Positions 8,381-16,796 of a stretch of 39,555 bases of DNA are shown in pieces. The notes beneath the pieces were generated by a model. It was given only the letters and a program-made list of their open reading frames with translations. It did no database searches and was not told where the DNA came from. Every line of letters starts with the position of its first letter. The stretch's first letter is position 1. Source of the DNA: Bacteroidales bacterium (GTDB taxonomy: Bacteria > Bacteroidota > Bacteroidia > Bacteroidales > UBA932); NCBI GenBank assembly GCA_024401975.1, contig JAKSKB010000007.1, forward strand, positions 1-39,555, read 5' to 3'. The translations under genes and the position numbers were made by a program.

Positions 8381-9661
8381 TTATTTACTGAATTCCGGCT
8401 TGCGTGTATCCTTGAACAGGATTGCGAAGAGTATTCCCACGACGAGAGAATAGCCCGCGAAGATGAACCAGGCCTTCGCCCAGTCCGGTGAAGAAGCGTG
8501 GAACACGACAGCATCCATCACCGCACCGGCGGCCAGAGTGCCGATGGAGGCACCCAAGCCGTTGGTCATAAGCATAAAGAGCCCTTGCGCGCTGGATCTT
8601 ATCTCAGGGCCGACATTCTGCTCCACATAGAGGGACCCTGATATGTTGAAGAAGTCGAAGGCAACGCCGTACACTATGCAACTCAGGATGAAGAGCAATA
8701 CGCCGGGCATCCCAGGGTCTCCCAGACCGAAGAGTCCGAAACGGAACACCCAGGCGAACATCGCTATGAGTATCACTTTCTTGATACCAAGCCTTTTCAT
8801 ACAGCAAGGAATGAGCAGTATGCAGAGTGTTTCGGACAATTGTGAGATGGCAATCAGCGCATTCGAGTTCTTTACGGCGAAGGTGTCCGCGAATGCGGGA
8901 TCGGTTCCAAATGAGCCGAGGAACATATTGGCATATCCGTTCGTTATCTGGAGAGAGGCACCGAGCAGTATCGAGAATATGAAGAAGATGGCAAACTGTC
9001 TGTCCTTGAACAACTTGAAGGCGTCCAACCCGAGAGACTCGGCCACCGACCTGTCTTTCTTTACGTTGGAAACGGGGCAGGATGGCATACTGAGCGAATA
9101 CCCGCACATCACCAGTGACAGGACACCGGAGGAAATCAACTGTGTGTACGAATTCTGCATCGCCGTGCCGTTGATTCTGATGAAATTGGTCGCCAGCATC
9201 GAGCAGATGAAGCCTATGGTTCCGAATACGCGTATGGGGGGATAATCCTTTACAGGGTCCTTCCCTTCCTTGCTGAGAGCATTGTAAGCCACTGAATTGG
9301 CAAGCGCAATCGTGGGCATAAAGAATGCCACGCTTATGCTGTAGCAGATGAACAGGGGTGCGAAACGTATGCCTGCGTCTGCGTAGTGGCAGTAAAGTCC
9401 TGACGCAAGCATAAACACTCCGGCGAGGCCATGGCACAGCGCGAGCACTTTCTGCGCTTCTATCTTGCGGTCAGCGACAATGCCCATAAGCGTGGGCATA
9501 AAGACGGATACTACGCCCTGCATGGCGAAGAACCATTTTATCTGCGCTCCCAGCCCGATGATGCCGAGGTATCTGCCAAGTGACGTGAGATATGCGCCCC
9601 ATACGGCGAACTCGATGAAATTGAGTGCAACCAATTTCAGAGTGACGTGCGATTTCTGCAT
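8381..9661 (-). CDS. nupG: NupG-like nucleoside:H+ symporter (MFS)
   Basis: This is a 426-residue, 12-helix inner-membrane carrier. It closely follows E. coli NupG along its length: an N-terminal VALNFIEFAVWGAYLTSLG, the PPIRVFGTIGFI signature, LDAFKLFKDRQFAIFFIFS and VYGVAFDFFNISGSLYVE before the last helices. It is expected to import nucleosides with protons for salvage. I chose the ATG at 9661 (MQKSHVTLK); an upstream start at 9694 adds residues that are not family-like and would overlap the promoter. A -7 box TAAATTTG lies at 9692-9699 (minus). It is divergent from tgt, and its stop follows repeat locus B. Confidence 0.93.
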   Translation of the reverse strand: MQKSHVTLKLVALNFIEFAVWGAYLTSLGRYLGIIGLGAQIKWFFAMQGVVSVFMPTLMGIVADRKIEAQKVLALCHGLAGVFMLASGLYCHYADAGIRFAPLFICYSISVAFFMPTIALANSVAYNALSKEGKDPVKDYPPIRVFGTIGFICSMLATNFIRINGTAMQNSYTQLISSGVLSLVMCGYSLSMPSCPVSNVKKDRSVAESLGLDAFKLFKDRQFAIFFIFSILLGASLQITNGYANMFLGSFGTDPAFADTFAVKNSNALIAISQLSETLCILLIPCCMKRLGIKKVILIAMFAWVFRFGLFGLGDPGMPGVLLFILSCIVYGVAFDFFNISGSLYVEQNVGPEIRSSAQGLFMLMTNGLGASIGTLAAGAVMDAVVFHASSPDWAKAWFIFAGYSLVVGILFAILFKDTRKPEFSK

Positions 9662-9691
9662 AAATGAATAACAGTTTGAGTTGTCCGCCCG

Positions 9692-9699
9692 CAAATTTA
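9692..9699 (-). promoter_or_regulatory. -7 box of nupG
   Basis: TAAATTTG on the minus strand lies 30 nt before the ATG at 9661. It lies 22 bp from the oppositely directed tgt box. No well-spaced -33 TTG was seen. Confidence 0.55.
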
Positions 9700-9721
9700 C
9701 CTACTATTCGCGAGATTTCAT

Positions 9722-9729
9722 TATATTTG
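9722..9729 (+). promoter_or_regulatory. -7 box of tgt, leaderless geometry
   Basis: TATATTTG is followed by only 4 nt (AACT) before the tgt ATG at 9734. If transcription starts at the usual distance from this box, the mRNA begins at or next to the start codon. Confidence 0.65.
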
Positions 9730-9733
9730 AACT

Positions 9734-10864
9734 ATGAAATTCACACTTCTATCGAAGGACCCCGGCAGTTGCGCCAGATGCGGTGTCATATCTACCGGCC
9801 ACGGAGTGATACATACCCCGATATTTATGCCCGTCGGTACTGTGGGTACGGTCAAGGGGGTGTACCACAAAGACCTTTCCGATGACATAGGAGCCGAGAT
9901 CATATTGGGCAACACCTATCATCTGTACCTGCGTCCGGGTCTGGATGTCCTGAGGAGCGCCGGGGGCTTGCATAAGTTCGAATCCTGGGACAGGCCCATA
10001 CTGACGGACAGCGGCGGATTCCAGGTGTTCAGCCTGAGTCCCATAAGGAAAATCACCGATGAGGGATGTACTTTTTCTTCGCATATAGACGGCTCCAGAC
10101 ACATTTTCACCCCTGAGAACAATGTCGATACGCAGAGGATAATAGGCGCGGACATAATGATGGCTCTGGATGAATGCTGCCCGGGCGACGCCGATTTCAA
10201 GTATGCCGAAAAGTCACTTCTGCTCACGCAGAACTGGCTGGATCGTTTCGCACGGCGTTTCAGGGAGACGGAATCCTTGTACGGATATGACCAGACCTTT
10301 TTCCCCATCATCCAGGGATGCGTATATCCCGAGTTGAGAAAGCGTGCAGTGGAGCACGCCTTGTCCACGGGCGCGTCCGGATACGCCATCGGCGGACTTG
10401 CCGTAGGGGAACCGACAGAGGTGATGTACCAGATGCTGGAAATCGTGTGCCCACTGCTCCCGGAAAACACTCCCAGATACCTTATGGGTGTCGGCACGCC
10501 GGCCAACATATTGGAAGGGATAGGGCGCGGCGTAGATATGTTCGACTGCGTGATGCCTACGCGCAACGGACGCAACGGTATGCTTTTCACCTGGAACGGC
10601 GTGATGAATATGCGGAACGCAAGGTGGGAGGATGATTTCTCGCCGTTGGATCCGGATGGAACCTCGTTCGTGGACCACAAGTATTCCAAGGCCTACCTGC
10701 ACCACCTTTTCATTGCCGGTGAGATGTTCGCCGCGATGATAGCGTCGGAGCACAATCTGGCCTTCTATCTCGACCTTGTGCGCCAGGCGCGCGGGCATAT
10801 AGAGAAAGGCGACTTCAAGGGATGGAAGGAGAGCGTGATACCAAGAATTTCTTCAAGGATGTAA
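9734..10864 (+). CDS. tgt: Queuine/preQ1 tRNA-guanine transglycosylase
   Basis: This 376-residue cytosolic enzyme exchanges guanine-34 for a queuosine precursor in tRNAs with GUN anticodons. Both catalytic aspartate motifs are present: LTDSGGFQVFSL at about residue 91-102 and FDCVMPTRNGRNG at about 270-283. The GGLAVGEP substrate loop lies between them. The usual C-terminal zinc site CxCxxC is absent; the corresponding stretch reads LDPDGTSFVDHKYSKAYLHH. From memory, other Bacteroidales Tgt sequences also lack these cysteines, so this looks like a lineage trait rather than a broken gene. It is the first gene of a run with the LptF/G permease, dut and murF, at spacings of 6, 7 and -4 bp. Confidence 0.95.
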   Translation: MKFTLLSKDPGSCARCGVISTGHGVIHTPIFMPVGTVGTVKGVYHKDLSDDIGAEIILGNTYHLYLRPGLDVLRSAGGLHKFESWDRPILTDSGGFQVFSLSPIRKITDEGCTFSSHIDGSRHIFTPENNVDTQRIIGADIMMALDECCPGDADFKYAEKSLLLTQNWLDRFARRFRETESLYGYDQTFFPIIQGCVYPELRKRAVEHALSTGASGYAIGGLAVGEPTEVMYQMLEIVCPLLPENTPRYLMGVGTPANILEGIGRGVDMFDCVMPTRNGRNGMLFTWNGVMNMRNARWEDDFSPLDPDGTSFVDHKYSKAYLHHLFIAGEMFAAMIASEHNLAFYLDLVRQARGHIEKGDFKGWKESVIPRISSRM

Positions 10865-10870
10865 CTTATT

Positions 10871-11959
10871 ATGCTGCACGGAATAAAGAAACTTGACAAG
10901 TACATCTTCAGAAGGTTCATGATGACTTTCTTCATCGCGTTGCTCCTGATAATAGGTGTCGTGATAATCTTCGATATCAGCGAGAAAATAGATTCTTTCG
11001 TATCCAAGCAGGCAACACTCCACGCAATCATATTCGACTACTACATCAACTTCATTCCGTATTTCATGAATATGTTCAGTCCCCTGTTCGTATTCATCGC
11101 CGTAATATTCATGACGTCCAGGATGGCGCAGAATTCGGAAATCATCGCGATTCTTTCAGGAGGCATAAGTTACAGGAGAATGCTTGCGCCCTATGTCGTG
11201 GGCGCTTTTGTCGTGTCCTCCCTGTCGCTGGTGCTCAATCTGTTCGTCATACCCAAGGCCAACGTGGTGAGACTGGATTTCGAAGACAAGTACGTGTACC
11301 ATCACGCGGCCGCAGTCGATGAGGTCCATTATCAGATAGAGCCGGGAACATTCTTCTATGCCGAATCGTTCAGCAACTGGAACAATACAGCATATCACAT
11401 CACTCTCGAAAGGATTGAAAACAACCGTCTCGTGCGCAAGCTGTCGGCTGAGACCGCCACGTGGGACAGTACGGCGAAGGGGTGGAAATTGCAGAAATAT
11501 TTCGAGAGGGAATATCTGCCTGACGGGCAGGACCGGATTGTCACAGGAGCGAAGAAGGATACGGTGATAGATTTCACCGTGACGGATTTCTATCGGAACA
11601 AGAAGACGGTGGGATCTCTTCCCATAAAGGATCTCAACGAACTCATCGAGACCCAGCGGATGAGGGGGGATCCGAGCATAATGTATTCGCTCATAGAGAA
11701 GAACAACCGCTATTCACTCCCCTTTTCGGCGTTCATACTTACCATTATGGGGGTATGTCTCTCTTCTCGCAAGAAGAGGGGCGGGATGGGATGGAACATT
11801 GCGATAGGCATAGCTCTGGCATTCACTTATATCCTTTTTATGAAATTCAGCGAGATGTTCGTCTATACCGGTGTGATGACGCCGCTGGTGGCGATATGGT
11901 TGCCCAACGTCGTATTCACCCTGGTAACGGTGTATCTGTATCATCTGGCTCCCAAATAA
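10871..11959 (+). CDS. LptF/LptG family permease (YjgP/YjgQ)
   Basis: This 362-residue inner-membrane protein has the LptF/G layout. Three transmembrane helices lie in the N-terminal third ([20 protein letters not shown] at about 16-35, one at 55-80, one near 105-130), followed by a periplasmic jellyroll domain of about 120 residues and three C-terminal helices. The segment [13 protein letters not shown] matches the coupling-helix region that contacts the LptB ATPase. Such proteins extract LPS from the inner membrane and pass it to the Lpt bridge. Whether this is LptF or LptG cannot be decided here, and neither partner is in the window. It starts 6 bp after tgt and ends 7 bp before dut, so co-transcription is likely. 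Confidence 0.9.
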   Translation: MLHGIKKLDKYIFRRFMMTFFIALLLIIGVVIIFDISEKIDSFVSKQATLHAIIFDYYINFIPYFMNMFSPLFVFIAVIFMTSRMAQNSEIIAILSGGISYRRMLAPYVVGAFVVSSLSLVLNLFVIPKANVVRLDFEDKYVYHHAAAVDEVHYQIEPGTFFYAESFSNWNNTAYHITLERIENNRLVRKLSAETATWDSTAKGWKLQKYFEREYLPDGQDRIVTGAKKDTVIDFTVTDFYRNKKTVGSLPIKDLNELIETQRMRGDPSIMYSLIEKNNRYSLPFSAFILTIMGVCLSSRKKRGGMGWNIAIGIALAFTYILFMKFSEMFVYTGVMTPLVAIWLPNVVFTLVTVYLYHLAPK

Positions 11960-11966
11960 TGTTGTC

Positions 11967-12401
11967 ATGACAGTAAAAATCGTAAACAAATCACGTTGGG
12001 GACTCCCTTCGTACGCCACTCCGCATTCGGCTGGGGTGGACCTCAGGGCAAATATCGACTCTCCCGCAGTGCTTCGCCCATTGGAGCGGGCAATGGTTCC
12101 GACAGGCCTTTATATGCAGATTCCGGAAGGATTCGAAGGGCAGGTGAGACCCCGCAGCGGTCTGGCGGCGAAACGCGGTGTGACCGTACTCAACACGCCC
12201 GGCACGATAGATGCGGACTACCGCGGAGAAATCAAGGTAATCCTGGTCAACCTCTCCAATGAGGATTTCACCGTAGAACCGGGTGAGCGCATAGCGCAGA
12301 TGGTGTTTGCCAGACACGAGACGGCTATGTGGCTTGAAGTGGAAGAACTTGATGCCAGCGAAAGAGGTGCTGGCGGATTCGGCAGCACGGGTGTGAAATG
12401 A
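11967..12401 (+). CDS. dut: Deoxyuridine 5'-triphosphate nucleotidohydrolase
   Basis: This 144-residue trimeric dUTPase splits dUTP into dUMP and pyrophosphate, keeping uracil out of DNA. All five conserved motifs are visible: HSAGVDLRA (about residue 20), [11 protein letters not shown] (about 64), [11 protein letters not shown] with the catalytic aspartate (about 79), GERIAQMVF (about 105) and the glycine-rich C-terminal [10 protein letters not shown] that closes over the nucleotide. Length is normal. The ATG lies 7 bp after the permease stop, and the gene overlaps murF by 4 bp (ATGA), which suggests translational coupling. Confidence 0.97.
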   Translation: MTVKIVNKSRWGLPSYATPHSAGVDLRANIDSPAVLRPLERAMVPTGLYMQIPEGFEGQVRPRSGLAAKRGVTVLNTPGTIDADYRGEIKVILVNLSNEDFTVEPGERIAQMVFARHETAMWLEVEELDASERGAGGFGSTGVK

Positions 12402-13711
12402 GAGTGGAAGAACTTTATTCCAGGTATCTGGAATGCGGCGGGAGGGTCAATACCGACAGTCGTACAGTCGCTCCGGGCGAAATGTTCGTCGCGCTGAAAG
12501 GTGACAATTTCGACGGAAACGCATTCGCGTTGCAGGCGCTGGACAAAGGTGCACGCTACGCCGTGGTGAGCGCGGACAGCGAGGCAGCCCGTTCCGGCAG
12601 GGAAGGAATGACAGCGGTAGCGGATACTCTGGATACGCTGCGGGAACTGGCAGCGTATCATCGCCTGCATTGCGCAGGGAACCGTCATATCCCTGTGATA
12701 GGTCTTACCGGCACCAACGGCAAGACCACGACGAAGGAGCTTATGCGTGCCGTCCTTTCAAGGAAATACAAGGTACACGCCACGGAAGGCAATCTCAACA
12801 ATGACATCGGAGTGCCTCAGACTCTTCTTAAAATGAAGAAAGACACGGAGATTGCCATAGTGGAGATGGGAGCCAACCATCCCGATGACATAGCCCGTCT
12901 GGTGGAAGTGTCGAGACCTGATTTCGGCCTCATTACCAATGTGGGGAAAGCCCATCTGCTCGGCTTCGGCTCATTCGAAGGCGTATGCCGCGCAAAGGGG
13001 CAGCTTTATGATTTCCTCCGTGACAACGGGGGGAAGGCGTTCTTCAATTCGTCCGATTCCATCCTCGCGGAGATGGTTTCCGAAAGAAAAGGACTGGAGG
13101 TCCTGCCGTACAGCGCCGAATCGATGGATGCCCGCATTCTCCCCGGAGACGCTTCCAATCCTTTTCTTGCGATGACGGCGGGCGGGCGTCTTTTGCAGAC
13201 GGCTCTTGTCGGCACCTACAATGCTGCGAACGTTCTTGCGGCATTGGCCATCGGGGCATATTTCGGTGTGCCGCAAGATGAAGCGATGGAAGCCGTCGCG
13301 TCCTACAAGCCTTCCAACAACCGTTCCCAGATGGTACGGACGGAGAACAACACCTTGATAGTGGATGCCTATAACGCCAATCCGTCGAGTATGTCCGTTG
13401 CACTTGACAATTTCGCATCCATCCGCTCCGACAAGAAACTTGCCCTGATAGGGGATATGCGCGAACTCGGCGGAGATTCCCTGAAAGAGCATATGGATAT
13501 CGTCAGAAAAGTGACTGACGGGGACTATGACGCCATCTTCGTAGGGCGCGAGTTCTCTGCGGCCATACGCGAGTGCGGAGCATCTTATCCCGTATTCGAC
13601 TCCTCCGGGATGCTTGCGGATTTCCTTCACGGACATCCCGTGACAGGGGCGCTTGTGCTTGTCAAGGGGTCTCGCGGGATACAGATGGAAAAGGTTATTC
13701 CGCAACTCTGA
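12398..13711 (+). CDS. murF: UDP-MurNAc-tripeptide:D-Ala-D-Ala ligase
   Basis: This 437-residue cytosolic Mur ligase adds D-alanyl-D-alanine to the peptidoglycan precursor using ATP. It has the Mur-ligase P-loop [14 protein letters not shown] at about residue 102-115, the [13 protein letters not shown] segment typical of MurF, the [12 protein letters not shown] metal-site region and the C-terminal [10 protein letters not shown] motif. Length matches the family. The start overlaps the dut stop (ATGA). The gene ends the tgt-lpt-dut-murF run and converges on the next gene with a 6-bp gap, and no clear terminator is seen between them. Confidence 0.97.
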   Translation: MRVEELYSRYLECGGRVNTDSRTVAPGEMFVALKGDNFDGNAFALQALDKGARYAVVSADSEAARSGREGMTAVADTLDTLRELAAYHRLHCAGNRHIPVIGLTGTNGKTTTKELMRAVLSRKYKVHATEGNLNNDIGVPQTLLKMKKDTEIAIVEMGANHPDDIARLVEVSRPDFGLITNVGKAHLLGFGSFEGVCRAKGQLYDFLRDNGGKAFFNSSDSILAEMVSERKGLEVLPYSAESMDARILPGDASNPFLAMTAGGRLLQTALVGTYNAANVLAALAIGAYFGVPQDEAMEAVASYKPSNNRSQMVRTENNTLIVDAYNANPSSMSVALDNFASIRSDKKLALIGDMRELGGDSLKEHMDIVRKVTDGDYDAIFVGREFSAAIRECGASYPVFDSSGMLADFLHGHPVTGALVLVKGSRGIQMEKVIPQL

Positions 13712-13717
13712 CAATTA

Positions 13718-15415
13718 TCACAATTTAAGGCTGTATTGGACTCTTATGTCCGCACGGGCAGGTTTTCCGTTGAAATAAGCAATCCCGGACAGTCTTGCGT
13801 ATATGGACGAGCGTCCCGTCTTCCATACGGCGTAGAGGCAGCCGGATATGCCTCTCCCGTAGTAGGAAGGCACGCTGAAGTTGCCCGGAGCATCCCTTTC
13901 ATAGACATATATCCTGTCGTCCCAGTTGTCTGCGATGAACCCGGTAATTCTTGCTGATACGGACATCTTTTCCGCCGTGAATCTCCCTTCCGCGTAGGAC
14001 AGGAAGGATATACTCTTGCAGACTACGGAGTTCGCCCTTGCGAAGGCGTCCCATCTACCGTAATTCCGGCTCCAGTCCGCTCTCAGGTCGGCTTTCCAGC
14101 GCAAGGCATTGCCTGTCCTGTACGAGCAGGACGCGCGGAGTCTCAGCGTCCCCGTCCCGCTCAGCGCACACGTCCACAGGGACGTGTTTTTTATCTGCCA
14201 GGAATTCTTTGCGGGGTTGCGTGACGCATCCACGGTCGAGGAGAAAGCATTCAGGACGAGTCCTCCGGCCACTCCGTATTCGGAGGACACCTTCGAACCC
14301 GTTCTTGCCGCCCCTGAATATGCGGGCTCCAGACCCGGGGGATAGTACCTCACCAGCAGGCAGAGTTCTTTCCTGTAGGCGATGTTCCATCTTGCACCTG
14401 CGAGTCCGGACGCAAGACGCGTGTTGAAATCAAATGCCGCCTCCCCCCACAAATCGACCGTCCCGACATTGAGCAGCATATCCGCGCCTGCTCTGGTACA
14501 GTCTTTTGATATGCAGGCGGTAATGCCTAACACGGACTTTCTCCCGCTTCGGCGCACGTTGAGCCCCGCCAATCCGCCTATTGTTCCGAAACAGGTCAGT
14601 TCGCAATTCCCGAAATTCATCCCTGCAGCGACCCCTCTGAGACAGTATCTCGAATCGTATGTTTTTGAGGAGGTGACGCCCGTAGGCCGTTTCGAGAATG
14701 CGCTGCAAGTGCTCAGACCGCTGAGCGAGAAGCCGTTCCAGAAGGTCAGGCCCTGTCCGAATCTGGCGTTGAAGTCACCCGCTATGACTTTCCCGAGCCA
14801 TTTTCTGCCATATACCGCCACTGATGCGCTCCATCCGCTGACTCCGAATCCCGGCCCGCCGGATGACGATTTTTTGTCCGGCGGTTCTCCGCGAATCCCT
14901 GCCGAGGCATCCAGCAGATTGCCTATGCTCCATCCTCCTTTGAGAAAAGCCCCCGGGTCTATGACGCTTCCCGCGTCTTTCCTTGCCACTGCCCTCGCGG
15001 TGAGATAAGCGCTCTGTCTTCTTGCGAGAGAAGAATTGCCGGGAGCTGACTTTGATGAGAAATCGACGAAAGGCCTGAGAGATTCAGCCGTCTCACGGTT
15101 GAACCCGTCAATCCGCGCGAGTTCCTCTATGGACAGGATGTCTCCCTGCCGCTTGCGATAATCGACAATGGATGCAATCTGGAACTGCGTGAACAACCCG
15201 CTCTCTTCGAGTCTGGCCCTCCCGGCGGTGTTGAGAGCTATCGGATTCCGGCTCAATTCCTGCATCCGCAGGACTTCCGTCTCGTCAAGTTCTTCGATGT
15301 CGGCGGCTCCCGTGAGAAACCCTGTACCGACATCCTGAGCAAATGCAGTCTTTGGGAGGAGGGTCCGGCAGAGGATTGCGAGGAGCAAGGCCCCGCAAAG
15401 TGATGAAGTGTTCAT
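13718..15415 (-). CDS. Helix-hairpin-helix / outer-membrane barrel protein
   Basis: The 565-residue product has a signal peptide (MNTSSLCGALLLAILC, cleaved near AFAQD). A tandem HhH region resembling ComEA follows at about residues 45-115 (NPIALNTAGRARLEESGLF, then DILSIEELARIDGFN). About 430 residues of alternating beta-strand sequence follow, ending RVQYSLKL, as expected for an outer-membrane beta-barrel. HhH motifs of this type bind DNA in ComEA, so a role in DNA uptake or DNA contact at the outer membrane is possible but unproven. Similar HhH-plus-barrel proteins are known to me only as uncharacterised Bacteroidota proteins. It is divergent from hpt, with a box resembling -7 (CATTTTTG) at 15436-15443, and converges on murF. 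Confidence 0.75.
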   Translation of the reverse strand: MNTSSLCGALLLAILCRTLLPKTAFAQDVGTGFLTGAADIEELDETEVLRMQELSRNPIALNTAGRARLEESGLFTQFQIASIVDYRKRQGDILSIEELARIDGFNRETAESLRPFVDFSSKSAPGNSSLARRQSAYLTARAVARKDAGSVIDPGAFLKGGWSIGNLLDASAGIRGEPPDKKSSSGGPGFGVSGWSASVAVYGRKWLGKVIAGDFNARFGQGLTFWNGFSLSGLSTCSAFSKRPTGVTSSKTYDSRYCLRGVAAGMNFGNCELTCFGTIGGLAGLNVRRSGRKSVLGITACISKDCTRAGADMLLNVGTVDLWGEAAFDFNTRLASGLAGARWNIAYRKELCLLVRYYPPGLEPAYSGAARTGSKVSSEYGVAGGLVLNAFSSTVDASRNPAKNSWQIKNTSLWTCALSGTGTLRLRASCSYRTGNALRWKADLRADWSRNYGRWDAFARANSVVCKSISFLSYAEGRFTAEKMSVSARITGFIADNWDDRIYVYERDAPGNFSVPSYYGRGISGCLYAVWKTGRSSIYARLSGIAYFNGKPARADIRVQYSLKL

Positions 15416-15493
15416 AGCTTTGTTTATAAGTCATCGCAAAAATGGAAGATTCTTTGGGTTTGAAAGAAAAAAATCGCGTATTTTTACAATATC

Positions 15494-15501
15494 TATTTTT
15501 G
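15494..15501 (+). promoter_or_regulatory. -7 box of hpt, leaderless geometry
   Basis: TATTTTTG fits TAnnTTTG and is followed by 5 nt (CGATT) before the hpt ATG at 15507. No clear -33 TTG lies at the usual distance. Confidence 0.5.
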
Positions 15502-15506
15502 CGATT

Positions 15507-16049
15507 ATGGATAAGATCAAGATTCTCGACAAGACTTTCAGACCTTTCATCACAAATGAGAAAATCCTGCAGACTGTAGATAACGTGGCCAACCGCATCA
15601 ACGAAGACTTCAAGGGCAGCAATGATGTCCCTGTATTCATCTGCGTGCTGAACGGAGCCATCGTCTTTACGGGTGAACTGCTGCAACGTATCAACTTCCC
15701 CTGCGAACTGGTTTCCATCAAACTGAGTTCGTATCAGGGAACCAAGTCCACAGGGACCGTCCTCAACATAATGGGTCTCACAGGCGACGTCCGTGGCAGG
15801 AGGGTGATAATCTGTGAAGACATAGTCGATACGGGCAACACCATAGTGGCTTTGAAGGAGTTGCTTCTCGACAAGGGGTGCGCCGACGTGCGCATCTGCA
15901 CGATGCTTCTCAAACCCGACGTGTACAGGAAGGACGTAAAACTCGACTATGTAGGGATGGAGATTCCCGACAAGTTCATTCTAGGGTTCGGTCTCGACTA
16001 TAACGAAGTGGGAAGAAATTCCAAGGATATCTATATCATTGACGAGTAA
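15507..16049 (+). CDS. hpt: Hypoxanthine phosphoribosyltransferase
   Basis: This 180-residue cytosolic purine-salvage enzyme joins hypoxanthine or guanine to PRPP. The PRPP-binding motif VIICEDIVDTGNT lies at about residues 98-110, with the base-binding DKFILGFGLDY loop near the C-terminus. I chose the ATG at 15507 because MDKIKILDKTFRPF is the usual N-terminus; the longer reading from 15408 runs through the promoter. The adk start follows after a single base, so the two are surely co-transcribed and both serve purine nucleotide metabolism. Confidence 0.96.
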   Translation: MDKIKILDKTFRPFITNEKILQTVDNVANRINEDFKGSNDVPVFICVLNGAIVFTGELLQRINFPCELVSIKLSSYQGTKSTGTVLNIMGLTGDVRGRRVIICEDIVDTGNTIVALKELLLDKGCADVRICTMLLKPDVYRKDVKLDYVGMEIPDKFILGFGLDYNEVGRNSKDIYIIDE

Positions 16050-16050
16050 G

Positions 16051-16638
16051 ATGAAATATTACATCCTGTTCGGTCCTCCCGGAGCGGGGAAAGGGACTCA
16101 GGCCGTTGCGATGGTCGAAAAATATAATCTCAAGCATATCTCCACCGGGGAAATGCTTCGGGCCGAGATTGCGGCCGGGACAAGATTGGGATTGAGGGCG
16201 AAGGGGCTCATAGACGCAGGGTCTCTTGTCCCTGACGAAGTGGTCGAAGAGATGATAGAGACCACTTTCAATGCCAATCCCCAGGTCAACGGTTTCATAC
16301 TTGACGGGTTCCCCCGCACTATGACTCAGGCAGAGATGCTTGACAGGATGCTGTCCCGAAAAGGTGAGGACGTGACCGCCGTCATCTCGCTGATGATTCC
16401 CGATTCCCTGGTCAAGGAACGCATCGCCCACCGTGCAGCAATCGAGGGGCGTGCCGATGATGCAAGCGATGAGACCATCAGCAACCGCATCAGCACCTAT
16501 CACAAGAAGACGGAACCTCTCATAGACTATTACCGCAAGAAGGGGAAATATTTTGAAATCGACGGCGACGGAGGCCCCGGCGAAGCCGGAATCCTGGCTG
16601 TAAGGGAACGTCTCTTCGAATTGTTGGACAGATTGTAG
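16051..16638 (+). CDS. adk: Adenylate kinase
   Basis: This 195-residue enzyme interconverts ATP + AMP and 2 ADP. It has the P-loop GPPGAGKGTQ at about residues 7-16, the AMP-binding STGEMLRAE segment and LDGFPRTMTQ. The LID region is short and has no zinc cysteines, so this is the short, non-zinc form. I chose the ATG at 16051 (MKYYILFG), one base after the hpt stop; an upstream in-frame ATG at 16039 lies within hpt. The gene ends 23 bp before the oppositely oriented tRNA gene. Confidence 0.97.
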   Translation: MKYYILFGPPGAGKGTQAVAMVEKYNLKHISTGEMLRAEIAAGTRLGLRAKGLIDAGSLVPDEVVEEMIETTFNANPQVNGFILDGFPRTMTQAEMLDRMLSRKGEDVTAVISLMIPDSLVKERIAHRAAIEGRADDASDETISNRISTYHKKTEPLIDYYRKKGKYFEIDGDGGPGEAGILAVRERLFELLDRL

Positions 16639-16661
16639 TCCATTCCCTTTTTCTGAATCTG

Positions 16662-16734
16662 TCGGGGTACAGTGACTCGAACACTGGACCCTCTGGTCCC
16701 AAACCAGATGCGCTGCCAACTGCGCCACACCCCG
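16662..16734 (-). tRNA. tRNA-Pro (UGG)
   Basis: The 73-nt cloverleaf on the minus strand has acceptor CGGGGTG pairing with TACCCCG and discriminator A. The D arm is GCGC/GCGC. The anticodon stem TCTGG/CCAGA carries loop TTTGGGA, giving anticodon UGG, and the T arm is CAGTG-TTCGAGT-CACTG. The 3' CCA is not encoded. It lies between adk and the aldo/keto reductase gene, which is transcribed the same way. Confidence 0.96.
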
Positions 16735-16796
16735 AAATCCCCGATGGGGACGGCAAAGTTACTGTTCTTTTCGAAAAAAACAAAGACGTGACTGCC

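Noticed and set aside
8224..8491. Short protein encoded by the repeat (MNIEPRRHPLERSAGG and similar)
   Set aside because: The frame starting at ATGAACATT is open at loci A, B and D but has different ends at each (about 33, about 90 and 24 codons) and a stop in locus C. Conservation is explained by the DNA repeat. Ribosome profiling would be needed to revive this idea.
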